A stretch of DNA of 64,000 bases from Pseudomonas sp. Irchel s3b2 (GTDB lineage: Bacteria; Pseudomonadota; Gammaproteobacteria; Pseudomonadales; Pseudomonadaceae). Each line of letters opens with the position of its first letter. Position 1 is the stretch's first letter. The notes beneath the pieces were generated by a model. That model was not told the DNA's origin. It searched no databases and saw nothing but the letters and a program-made list of their open reading frames with translations. The position numbers and the translations under genes are program-made. The stretch spans positions 337,511-401,510 of the forward strand of contig NZ_FYEB01000002.1 in NCBI RefSeq assembly GCF_900187445.1, in the 5' to 3' direction. Shown here piece after piece: positions 27,801 to 34,965 of this stretch.

Positions 27801-30714
27801 CCATGAAGCGCTGATCAACATGCTCGACGAACTGGCCGCCGGCCAGGAAGTCACTGCGCAACCGGAGCGCGTTCGGGCCTTGCGCGGCTTGCTCGATGAG
27901 AGTCTCGATCCATCCTCCATGGGCCTGATTCGTAGTGACGGCAGTCGCACCCTGAGCATCCGCGAATTGGGCAGCGCCACCGCCGAACTGGAGCAGAGCG
28001 CGACCCAGGTTGAGCTGGACGACGAAATCGTTTCGATCTTCCTTGAAGAAGCGGTGGATATCCTCGAAAGCGCCGACCAGGCCTTGCAGCGCTGGCTGAG
28101 TGACCCGGACAACGCCGCGCCGCTGTCGTCCTTGCAGCGCGATTTGCACACCCTCAAGGGCGGTGCGCGGATGGCCGAGGTCGAGCCGGTCGGCGATCTT
28201 GCCCATGAACTGGAAAGCCTTTACGAAGGCCTGGTGGACCGCCGTTACAGCCACAGCGAAGCGCTGGCGCAGTTGCTGCAACACAGCCATGACCGACTGG
28301 CCATGTTCCTTGATCAGTTGCAGCACAATCGTCCATTGGGTGACCCGCGCGAATTGATCGAAGCCATTCGTGAGTTTCGTCAGGGCAATGCTGGCAGCGT
28401 CGAGGCGATCGAACCAGCGGCCAGCAATGACTCGGCGGGTCATGATCCCGAGCTTCTAGAGATCTTCCTCGAGGAAGGTTTCGACATCATCGAAAATTCC
28501 GGCGCGGCGCTGTTGCGCTGGCAGGCCGAGCCGTCGAATCGCCAGGAAGTGGAAACCCTGCTGCGCGATCTGCACACCCTCAAGGGTGGCGCGCGGATGG
28601 TGGAGATTGTGCCGATTGGCGATCTGGCCCATGAACTGGAATTCCTCTACGAAGGCTTGTCGGCGGGCGTGCTGCAACCCACCGCCGAGCTGTTCTCGTT
28701 GTTGCAACGCAGCCATGACCGACTGGCGCAAATGCTCGACGCCACCCGCGCCGGTCAGCCATTGCCGCCGGCCGATCGGTTGATCGACGCGATCAAGAAT
28801 TTCAGCCATCCGGCAGTGCCCGAAACATCGGCACCCGTAACGCTGCCCGTAGCGCCCAAAGCCGAGCCAACCGCGCTGCAACCGGAAGGCACCGATACGG
28901 TCAAGGTCTCGGCGGAGTTGCTCGACGACCTGGTCAATCTGGCCGGGGAAACCTCGATCTTCCGCGGGCGCATCGAACAACAGGTCAACGACGCACGGGT
29001 GGCCCTGAGCGAGATGGAAACCACCATCGAGCGCATGCGCGACCAGTTGCGTCGCCTCGATACCGAAACCCAGGGGCGGATTCTCAGCCGTCAGCAGGTC
29101 GAAGCCGAACGCCTGGGGTACGAAGAGTTCGACCCGCTGGAGATGGACCGTCACTCGCAGCTGCAACAGTTGTCTCGGGCGCTGTTCGAGTCTGCCTCCG
29201 ACCTGCTCGACCTCAAGGAAACCGTCGAGCAGCGTAATCACGACGCGGAAAACCTGCTGCAACAGCAGGGCCGCATCAACACCGAATTGCAGGAAGGCCT
29301 GATGCGTACGCGCATGGTGCCGTTCGAGCGAATGCTGCCGCGTTTGAAGCGCATCGTTCGGCAGGTCGCCAGCGAGCTGGGCAAGGACGTGGACTTCGTC
29401 GTCGGTAACGCCGAAGGCGAGATGGACCGCAACGTCCTCGAACGCATGGCCGCGCCGCTGGAGCACATGCTGCGCAACGCCGTCGACCATGGGCTGGAAT
29501 CGGCCGAGGTGCGTATTGCGGCCGGCAAACCGGCTCAGGGCAAGATCACTCTGGATTTGTCCCGAGAGGGCGGCGACATCATTTTCGACATCCGCGACGA
29601 TGGTGCCGGCGTGCCTTTGGATGCCGTGCGGCGCAAGGCGATCAAGCGCGGATTACTCCACCCGGACAGCGATATCAGCGACCGCGACGTGCTGCAATTC
29701 ATCCTGCAACCGGGGTTCTCCACCGCCGAAAAAATCACCCAGATCTCCGGGCGTGGCGTCGGCATGGACGTGGTTCACGAAGAGGTCCGGCAGCTCGGCG
29801 GCGGCATGATCATCGACTCTGTGCCTGGGCAGGGCGTGCACTTCCGGATTCGCCTGCCGTTCACCGTGTCGGTCAACCGCGCGCTGATGGTGCAGTGCGC
29901 AGAGGATCAATACGCGATCCCGCTGAACACTATCGACGGCATCGTGCGTGTATTGCCCAACGAACTCGAAGGGCATTACCGGCTCGATCCGCCGACCTAC
30001 GAATATGCCGGGCAACGTTACGAGTTGTGCTATCTCGGCGAGCTGCTGAAAACCAGCTCCCGCCCGAAACTGCTGGGCCAGAGCCTGCCGTTGCCGGTGT
30101 TGCTGGTGCAATGCAACGAGCGGCACGTCGCGGTGCAGGTGGATGCCATGGCCGGCACCCGGGAAATCGTGGTCAAAAGCCTTGGCCCGCAGTTCGCCGC
30201 GGTGCAGGGTTTGTCCGGCGCGACGATTCTCGGTGATGGCCGGGTGGTGCTGATTCTCGACTTGCTGGCGCCGATCCGCGCCATGCAAGCGCAGGTGCCG
30301 TCACGGCCTGTGACGCAGGACGTAGAGCCCGAATCGCAACGACCGTTGCTGGTGCTGGTGGTCGACGATTCGGTCACCGTGCGCAAGGTCACCAGCCGTT
30401 TGCTGGAACGCCACGGCATGAACGTGCTGACCGCCAAGGACGGTGTCGACGCCATGTTGCTGCTCGAAGAACACATGCCCGACCTGATGCTGCTGGACAT
30501 CGAAATGCCGCGCATGGACGGCTTCGAAGTGGCGACCCAGGTACGCGCCGACGAACGCTTGCAGCATCTGCCGATCATCATGATCACCTCCCGTACCGGC
30601 CAGAAACACCGCGACCGCGCCATGGCCATTGGCGTCAACGACTACCTCGGCAAGCCGTATCAGGAATCGGTGCTGCTCGACAGCATCGCCCGGTGGAGCA
30701 AAACCCATGCATGA
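24811..30714 (+). CDS. chpA: Chemosensory hybrid histidine kinase ChpA
   Basis: CheA-type kinase of the type IV pilus Chp pathway. The protein has 1967 residues, shorter than the roughly 2470 I recall for P. aeruginosa. Phosphotransfer modules read in order: His49 (VHQVHGS), a Thr-type site at Thr475 (LTQVRGA), His670 (FHTLKGS), His809 (LHTLKGS), a degenerate module near 951 with Leu in the His place, His1113 and His1255 (both LHTLKGG). Then come a CheA dimerisation segment (about 1365-1450), an ATPase domain (RNAVDHGLE about 1552, DIRDDGAGV about 1594), a CheW domain (about 1680-1820) and a receiver with Asp1896. ATG 24811 follows tggagtggtt. Confidence 0.95.
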   Translation: MGDRHDYVALEWVKGEIAETLKQAHQAIETLIDDPQATHTLSECLACVHQVHGSLQMVEFYGAALLAEEIEKLTSALQQNRISHRDEAIHLLLHALGQLPTYLDRVQSARRDLPLVVLPLINDLRSARGESLLSETSLFSPQLPDLPPLSEEALALLEPSDLPNVLRKLRQMLQMALVGLLREQDSETHFGYLARVFARLEALCGNAPLSPLWQVASALVEGMRNGSIANSPALRSLFKDADKELKRLLEQGMPGINQPAPSELLKSLLFYIAKAEHLTGQMLTMKDRYSLDDALPDGAMVDEERARLAGPDRDAMRSVLAALCEELVRVKERLDLFVRSDRQHTSDLESLLAPLRQIADTLAVLGFGQPRKVIIDQLAVVLSLAQGQREPNDATLMDVAGALLYVEATLAGMVGTVEPESQEDSRLPTTDLTQIHQIVIKEARICLQQAKDMIVDYIDADWDRQHLQSLPALLTQVRGALAMIPLARAASLVETCNGFIREHLLVDPGQPGWQQLDSLADVITSIEYYLERLGDDPEAPGEHLLDVAEKGLASLGFFPREQQVPMLKDVLNPSEALVMQDMQELDDPEIVQSLADVLASPVSSVNPPALITPGSLLPPPAGEEPVDDELREVFLEETDEVLEILEEYLPRWSANPDNTSALVELRRAFHTLKGSGRMVRALVLGELAWAVENLLNRVLEHSVAPSPAVQQLVGDALKLLPELVAEFAANAQRQCNDVDQLAARAHALAKGDKPVSDEDVQDVAALDPLLLEIFRNEAETHLSSLNRFLDQAAEHVPLQASDELQRALHTLKGSASMAGVLPIAELAASLDQLAREYKAHRIALDLDEVELLLEAEGLFRLGLRQLKSDPLAEIPDARSLIERTHTVLTERLQSLLSAPSTGLRIKRDPQLINNFLAQGMDILLDAESLLQRWQQHPGERQELSALLDELTILGEGAHLADLHPVDELCEALLDLYGAVEESSLAVSDRFFHEAQSAHEALINMLDELAAGQEVTAQPERVRALRGLLDESLDPSSMGLIRSDGSRTLSIRELGSATAELEQSATQVELDDEIVSIFLEEAVDILESADQALQRWLSDPDNAAPLSSLQRDLHTLKGGARMAEVEPVGDLAHELESLYEGLVDRRYSHSEALAQLLQHSHDRLAMFLDQLQHNRPLGDPRELIEAIREFRQGNAGSVEAIEPAASNDSAGHDPELLEIFLEEGFDIIENSGAALLRWQAEPSNRQEVETLLRDLHTLKGGARMVEIVPIGDLAHELEFLYEGLSAGVLQPTAELFSLLQRSHDRLAQMLDATRAGQPLPPADRLIDAIKNFSHPAVPETSAPVTLPVAPKAEPTALQPEGTDTVKVSAELLDDLVNLAGETSIFRGRIEQQVNDARVALSEMETTIERMRDQLRRLDTETQGRILSRQQVEAERLGYEEFDPLEMDRHSQLQQLSRALFESASDLLDLKETVEQRNHDAENLLQQQGRINTELQEGLMRTRMVPFERMLPRLKRIVRQVASELGKDVDFVVGNAEGEMDRNVLERMAAPLEHMLRNAVDHGLESAEVRIAAGKPAQGKITLDLSREGGDIIFDIRDDGAGVPLDAVRRKAIKRGLLHPDSDISDRDVLQFILQPGFSTAEKITQISGRGVGMDVVHEEVRQLGGGMIIDSVPGQGVHFRIRLPFTVSVNRALMVQCAEDQYAIPLNTIDGIVRVLPNELEGHYRLDPPTYEYAGQRYELCYLGELLKTSSRPKLLGQSLPLPVLLVQCNERHVAVQVDAMAGTREIVVKSLGPQFAAVQGLSGATILGDGRVVLILDLLAPIRAMQAQVPSRPVTQDVEPESQRPLLVLVVDDSVTVRKVTSRLLERHGMNVLTAKDGVDAMLLLEEHMPDLMLLDIEMPRMDGFEVATQVRADERLQHLPIIMITSRTGQKHRDRAMAIGVNDYLGKPYQESVLLDSIARWSKTHA

Positions 30715-31162
30715 ACACCGCTCCAGCAATCTCACTGGGCTTTTATTGCCCTTGGCTGATCGCAACCTGATCCTGCCCAACGTTGCTGTCGCTGAACTGA
30801 TCGATTACCAACCCGGCGCCTTCGACCTCGACACACCGCCGTGGTATCTGGGGTTGGTGAAGTGGCGGGATCGGCAGATTCCGTTGCTCAGTTTCGAGTC
30901 GGCGTGTGGCAACAAAGTGGTGATCGGTGAGCGAGCACGGATCGTCATCCTCAACGCCCTCGGCGGGCGGCCTGAGCTGAAGTTCATTGCACTGCTGGTG
31001 CAGGGGATTCCGCGGTCTTACAAGCTGGATAGCCAGTTGAGCTATGTCGATGTGCCGTTGTGTTCGCTGGAGCAGGCGGCGGTGCAGGTGGGGGAGCAAG
31101 TGGCGAAGGTGCCTGACTTGCTCGCGCTGGAGGAGTTGCTTGTAAGTGCTGGTCTGGTCTGA
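30707..31162 (+). CDS. chpC: CheW-like protein ChpC
   Basis: Second CheW-type adaptor of the Chp system. The protein has 151 residues and a CheW fold throughout (LLLPLADRNLILPNVAVAELIDY; WYLGLVKWRDRQIPLLSFE). ATG 30707 overlaps the chpA stop by eight bases, indicating coupling. In P. aeruginosa chpB (methylesterase) lies between chpA and chpC; here chpB is absent, and so is pilK. Confidence 0.9.
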   Translation: MHEHRSSNLTGLLLPLADRNLILPNVAVAELIDYQPGAFDLDTPPWYLGLVKWRDRQIPLLSFESACGNKVVIGERARIVILNALGGRPELKFIALLVQGIPRSYKLDSQLSYVDVPLCSLEQAAVQVGEQVAKVPDLLALEELLVSAGLV

Positions 31163-31192
31163 CCGGACCCCCTCGCCACAGGGGTTTGTGCG

Positions 31193-31570
31193 TTAAACCC
31201 CGGCCTGAGCCTTCATCTGCAACGACTCATGATGATCCAGCACCCGCTCCACCAACAACTGCACGCCATCTGCCAAACGGCTGAGCGCCAAGGCGACAGA
31301 GCGGCGTGAGCCCTCCACATCGTCCGCCAGATCGGCCGCAATGGCGCTGATGGACAGCAGGTCTTCGGAGGCATTGGCCAGAAGGGCTTCGGTGTCGATA
31401 TCGGGGGAGACGGTGAAGAGCTGGGACTTGCGGCGTTTGGCCGGTTTTTCGTGGGGTGACGGGAAGTAATGGGAGAAGGCGCGGTCGGCGGCTTCCTTGA
31501 ATTTCTCGGCTTCGAGGGATGCTTGGGAATCGACGCCGGTTTCCGGGGGATTGGGAGTAGCTTTGAACAT
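31193..31570 (-). CDS. DUF6124 (DUF3077-like) small protein
   Basis: A 125-residue soluble protein starting MFKATPNPPET with ggagcttcact before the ATG. The C-terminal half (ASEDLLSISAIAADLADDVEG, then a Ser-Arg-Arg helix and LADGVQLLVERVLDH) is helical and resembles a Pseudomonas-restricted family annotated DUF6124/DUF3077, usually in several paralogues per genome. Function unknown. It lies immediately after the convergent chpC. Its upstream region is long and contains repeated complementary segments described separately. Confidence 0.8.
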   Translation of the reverse strand: MFKATPNPPETGVDSQASLEAEKFKEAADRAFSHYFPSPHEKPAKRRKSQLFTVSPDIDTEALLANASEDLLSISAIAADLADDVEGSRRSVALALSRLADGVQLLVERVLDHHESLQMKAQAGV

Positions 31571-32026
31571 AGTGAAGCTCCATTTAATGAGTTTCAGCTG
31601 CTCCATCGGGTTCCAATCGAAGGGGTGGCAGCTGTACGCGGGCTGGAACCCGGGCAAACGGACAAAACCCGACAGACACTAAGGTCTCCCGCGCACAGCC
31701 GCCATAACGGAATGCACACATTAAAGGTGCGCAAGCATACGTTATGAAAGGCGCTTTTGCCTCGTTAACACCACGGGGTTCCAATCCCGGTCGCTGAGCT
31801 TGCAGCGACCTCCAAACGATAGAGATCAACGCAAAACCGCACCAGTCAGCGGGTTCCGGCATTGCTGTAGGCAGCGACGCCAGATTGCGTAGCCTCACAC
31901 CGTTCCTGCGGACAAACTTTTAAACACAAAACCCCAAGCGGTCGGACCTCGCCACAAAGGTTTCTGGCTTGAAGATTCCCAAAAAGGGACCTATCGTTCC
32001 TTTTTTGGGACTTATCGGTCGTTGCC
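31571..32026. other. Structured 456-bp intergenic region between DUF6124 and the MNT gene
   Basis: No convincing coding region is seen. On the minus strand the DUF6124 leader contains tggaacccg at 31615-31607 (read downward), its exact complement cgggttcca at 31652-31644, and a further near-copy tggaaccc at 31783-31776. A perfect 8-base hairpin (31789-31796 with 31803-31810) lies further out. The right end holds the direct-repeat operator of the MNT gene. A long antisense reading frame here is judged noncoding. Confidence 0.5.
31986..32017 (+). promoter_or_regulatory. Direct-repeat operator candidate before the MNT-HEPN pair
   Basis: Two near-identical 11-mers, gggacctatcg (31986-31996) and gggacttatcg (32007-32017), are spaced exactly 21 bases apart, two helical turns. 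They end 9 bases before the GTG start. Their position suggests autoregulation by the winged-helix domain of the first gene. This is inference from layout. Confidence 0.6.
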
Positions 32027-32656
32027 GTGAAAAACCTGTCATTGAGCGAAGCCTTGTTCACCACCACCCAGCAAAAAGTGCTGGGCCTGCTGTTTGGTAA
32101 ACCCGACCGTAGTTTTTATGCCAACGAAATCGCCCGCTGGGCTCAAGTGGGTAAAGGCAGCCTCATGCGCGAGCTGGATCGGTTGCAGCGGGCAGGCGTG
32201 CTGACCATGACCCGTCAGGGCAACCAGACCCACTATCAAGCCAATCCCGACTGCCCGATCTATGCGGAACTGCTGGGCATCGCCCGCAAAACCTTTGGTA
32301 TTGCCGAACCTCTGCGTCAGGCGCTCCAACCCTTTGCCGAACAGATTACTTGGGCATTTGTGTACGGCTCTATCGCCAAGGATCAGGCAAACGCATCCAG
32401 TGACATTGATCTCATGCTGATCGGCGAGGGCCTGCACTACAGTGAAGTGATGGAGCGGCTTATACCGATGGAAGAGCAGTTGGGCCGCGTCCTCAACCCG
32501 ACGCTCTACACCCCCGACGACTGGGCCGCAAAACTGGCGGCTGAAAATAGTTTTGTCGTGCGGGTAGCGCAGCAGGACAAGATCAACCTGATGGGGGGAA
32601 ACCCTTTGGAGTCCAAGGATGGGCAGCAACGAGAACCTGGAAAACCTGTTACGTAG
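32027..32656 (+). CDS. Winged-helix / MNT-type minimal nucleotidyltransferase (putative antitoxin)
   Basis: A 209-residue two-domain protein. Residues 1-75 form a MarR/ArsR-like winged helix (KVLGLLFGKPDRSFYANEIA, then RELDRLQRAGVL). Residues about 95-165 form a pol-beta-type nucleotidyltransferase with intact GS-x10-D-x-D: Gly114-Ser115 and Asp126/Asp128 in ASSDIDLMLIG. MNT proteins often pair with HEPN proteins as type VII toxin-antitoxin systems, where MNT modifies and silences the HEPN toxin. The next gene overlaps by 38 bases and fits that pairing. The GTG start has no strong ribosome site, so initiation could be leaderless. Confidence 0.82.
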   Translation: MKNLSLSEALFTTTQQKVLGLLFGKPDRSFYANEIARWAQVGKGSLMRELDRLQRAGVLTMTRQGNQTHYQANPDCPIYAELLGIARKTFGIAEPLRQALQPFAEQITWAFVYGSIAKDQANASSDIDLMLIGEGLHYSEVMERLIPMEEQLGRVLNPTLYTPDDWAAKLAAENSFVVRVAQQDKINLMGGNPLESKDGQQREPGKPVT

Positions 32657-33041
32657 CGGTGGGCTGAAAGCTGAGCCGCCGGATCGCAAGGAGTGCGAAG
32701 GGCTGATGCGTTCGGCTGTGGATCGATTGAAAGACGCGCAAACGTCTTCGCTTTCCTTCGCGAGTCGTTTCGACCTGGCTTACAACGCTGCCCATGCCCT
32801 TGCACTGACGGCTCTTCGCTTGTGCGGCTACCGTTCAGACAAGCGATATCTGGTGTTTCAGTGCCTGGTTCAAACCGCTGATATTGGCAAAGTACAGGTT
32901 CGGCTATTCGCCCTGTGTCATGAGCGACGAAACCTGGCGGAGTACGAAGGCTATATGGATGAAGATCCGGCGTTGTTGACGCAGCTATTGGAAAGCACCG
33001 CGCAGCTGCAGATTCGTGTGCAGCAGTTGACCGGACTGTAA
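32619..33041 (+). CDS. HEPN-like partner of the MNT protein (putative toxin)
   Basis: A 140-residue helical protein overlapping the MNT gene. It resembles HEPN proteins in size, in the helix RFDLAYNAAHALALTALRL and in a charged ERRNLAEYEGY segment (residues 102-112) where HEPN ribonucleases carry Arg-x4-6-His. No histidine follows Arg103/Arg104; Tyr109 sits near the expected place. It may therefore be a non-nucleolytic or divergent HEPN. ATG 32619 has ggag eight bases upstream. The pairing is by context; the toxin role is inference. Confidence 0.65.
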   Translation: MGSNENLENLLRSGGLKAEPPDRKECEGLMRSAVDRLKDAQTSSLSFASRFDLAYNAAHALALTALRLCGYRSDKRYLVFQCLVQTADIGKVQVRLFALCHERRNLAEYEGYMDEDPALLTQLLESTAQLQIRVQQLTGL

Positions 33042-33080
33042 TGCTCCGCCATTGAAAACTGCGGGGATTATTTCTGGCCT

Positions 33081-33181
33081 CTTCGCGGGCAAGTCGGATC
33101 GCCGCACCGCTCGCTCCTACGGATTGGTGTGATATGCGGTTTCTGTGAACGACATATACCTGGAGCGAGACTTGCCCGCGA
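33081..33181. repeat. Variant REP pair (family A with 16-base insert)
   Basis: The left unit reads cttcgcgggcaag, then tcggatcgccgcaccg, then ctcgctcctac. The 16-base insert is absent from ordinary A units but present again at 44363-44470. The right unit (ggagcgagacttgcccgcg) is ordinary but slightly decayed. It lies in the 285-base gap before the hemolysin III gene. Confidence 0.75.
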
Positions 33182-33210
33182 TGCAGGCGACATGGCCGAA
33201 AATCAAAATC

Positions 33211-33240
33211 AAAAGATCGCAGCCTTCGGCAACTCCTACG
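33211..33240. repeat. Solo family C repeat unit
   Basis: The stretch aaaagatcgcagccttcggc followed by aactcctac is one half of the C-family palindrome seen complete at 47537 and 56844. No inverted partner lies nearby. Confidence 0.7.
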
Positions 33241-33326
33241 GGGGTGTCGTGTTCTGAAACATTGCGCTTTTAACCTTGAGGCCTGAGCCTTGCGCGCTGC
33301 GGTAACGAATTTGAGGTGAGCAACAC

Positions 33327-33944
33327 ATGTATCACGGGGAAAGATTGAATGCCTGGACGCATCTGGTCGGGGCGGTGGCGGCGTTTGTCGGGGGCGTGTG
33401 GCTGCTGGTGATCGCCAGTATGGACGGCAGTCCGTGGAAGATCGTCAGCGTGGCAATTTACGCGTTCACCTTGCTGGTGCTCTACAGCGCGTCGACCGTT
33501 TATCACAGCGTGCGCGGGCGCAAGAAAGCGATCATGCAGAAGGTCGATCATTTTTCGATCTACCTGCTGATTGCCGGCAGTTACACACCGTTCTGCCTGG
33601 TGACCTTGCGCGGGCCATGGGGCTGGACACTGTTCGGAATTGTCTGGGGGCTGGCGCTGATCGGTATCCTGCAAGAAATCAAACCCCGCTCGGAAGCGCG
33701 GATTCTGTCGATCGTTATTTACGCGGTGATGGGCTGGATCGTGCTGGTGGCGGTCAAGCCGTTACTGGCGGCACTGGGGCCAGTCGGCTTTACCTGGCTG
33801 GCGTCGGGCGGGGTGCTGTACACCGTGGGGATTGTCTTTTTTGCGCTGGACAGCCGTTTGCGCCATGCCCACGGGGTCTGGCATCTGTTTGTGATTGCCG
33901 GGAGCTTGCTGCACTTTGTGGCGATTTTGTTTTATGTCCTTTGA
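33327..33944 (+). CDS. Hemolysin III family (PAQR/TrhA) membrane protein
   Basis: A 205-residue protein with seven predicted membrane helices. The metal-binding family residues are visible: YSASTVYHSVRG early (Ser and His), KVDHFSIYLLIAGSYTPF with Asp, and HGVWHLFVIAGSLLHF with two His near the end. The bacterial members are called hemolysin III or TrhA; a role in membrane lipid homeostasis has been proposed, and true haemolysis is doubtful. ATG 33327 follows ttgaggtgagcaacac. Confidence 0.93.
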   Translation: MYHGERLNAWTHLVGAVAAFVGGVWLLVIASMDGSPWKIVSVAIYAFTLLVLYSASTVYHSVRGRKKAIMQKVDHFSIYLLIAGSYTPFCLVTLRGPWGWTLFGIVWGLALIGILQEIKPRSEARILSIVIYAVMGWIVLVAVKPLLAALGPVGFTWLASGGVLYTVGIVFFALDSRLRHAHGVWHLFVIAGSLLHFVAILFYVL

Positions 33945-33949
33945 GGCTT

Positions 33950-34858
33950 CTAAGGGATCAAGCGATCCAATTGCGCCTGAGCCCGTCGGCTGAACACCTG
34001 CAACAAATCGCTCAAGGTGTGTGGCGGCGGTTCATCGGCGCGGGTCACTGCGTACAGGGTGATCGGTAGCGCCGGGGCCAGAGGACGAATCGCTGTGGCG
34101 GCAGGGGACGCGCCGAGCGCGGTGAACGGGTCGATCACTGCTAGCCCGGCACCGGATTCAACCATCGCCCGCGCCAGCGAATAGGTCTGCACCGCGATGC
34201 GTACCTTTGGCGGCGGATCGACCGCCTCAAGGTAGCTGTCGAGTCTGGCGGCCAGCGGGTCGGCGCTGGACAGACCGATCAGCGGCGCGCCGGCCAGTTC
34301 AATCAACGGCAGCGGTTTACCGTGAGTGTCGTCAGGCCAAAAGCCCTTCGGCGCCAGCGCCACCAGCATCCCACAGGCCAAGGCCTGCGCCTTCAGGCCC
34401 GGATGATCGGGCAGTTGCAGCGTCAGGGCGACATCCACTTCGCGCATCAACAGGTTCTGCATCAGCTCGCGGCTGTGGGCGCTGGACAGTTCGCAGGCGA
34501 TTTCCGGGTAGCGTTGCGTCCATTCGTTGATCGCCGGAGGCAGCAGCGACAAGGCCAGCGCCGGGATCGCGCCAATCCGTACACTGTGGCCGGGCTCGCG
34601 GCGCAGGCTCTGGGCCAGACGTCGCACGCCTTGCAGGCTTTCGGTGACCTTGTCGACTTCGCGCTCAAGTTCCAGGGCTTCGGGCGTCGGCTGCAATTTA
34701 CCGCGCACCCGCAGGAATAACGCAAAGCCCAGTTGCTGTTCGGCGTGTTGCAGCACTTTGCTCACCGCCGGCTGCGACACGTGCAGCAACTGGGCGGCGC
34801 CACTGACCGAACCGGTCTGGCGAATGGCCTGAAAAATCTCGATGTGTCGCAGTCGCAT
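33950..34858 (-). CDS. LysR-type transcriptional regulator
   Basis: A 302-residue LTTR. The N-terminal winged helix covers about residues 1-60 (IFQAIRQTGSVSGAAQLLHVSQPAVSKVLQ) and a periplasmic-binding-like effector domain covers about 90-295. It is divergent from a D-amino-acid dehydrogenase/RidA/binding-protein set, so regulation of that set by an amino-acid-type ligand is likely. A matching half-symmetric site lies just upstream of its start. Confidence 0.93.
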   Translation of the reverse strand: MRLRHIEIFQAIRQTGSVSGAAQLLHVSQPAVSKVLQHAEQQLGFALFLRVRGKLQPTPEALELEREVDKVTESLQGVRRLAQSLRREPGHSVRIGAIPALALSLLPPAINEWTQRYPEIACELSSAHSRELMQNLLMREVDVALTLQLPDHPGLKAQALACGMLVALAPKGFWPDDTHGKPLPLIELAGAPLIGLSSADPLAARLDSYLEAVDPPPKVRIAVQTYSLARAMVESGAGLAVIDPFTALGASPAATAIRPLAPALPITLYAVTRADEPPPHTLSDLLQVFSRRAQAQLDRLIP

Positions 34859-34865
34859 GGCAAGT

Positions 34866-34884
34866 CCATAACCTTTGTTTATGG
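34866..34884. promoter_or_regulatory. Candidate LysR-binding site
   Basis: The interrupted palindrome ccataacctttgtttatgg (arms ccataa / ttatgg) contains a T-N11-A arrangement and lies 8-26 bases upstream of the LysR start in the divergent promoter region. This is the standard place for an autoregulatory LTTR site. Confidence 0.6.
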
Positions 34885-34965
34885 GTCAGCCATCTTTATG
34901 CATTGTTCAACGGCTGTCACCTGGTCCTAACCTGAAGCACGTTCCAACAACGCTTAAGGACAGAC

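Noticed and set aside
26803..28443. Long open frame antisense to chpA
   Set aside because: Same codon-shadow effect; the amino acid composition (Gln/Val/Phe-rich) is typical of antisense frames in Pseudomonas.
31771..31810. tRNA-like T-arm (ggttccaatccc)
   Set aside because: No acceptor, D or anticodon stem can be built around it, and the motif recurs as part of the leader repeats.
31584..31898. Cys-rich 104-codon antisense-type frame upstream of DUF6124
   Set aside because: It looks like the kind of hypothetical often annotated over structured leaders; there is no ribosome site, and the repeated complementary segments explain the conservation better.
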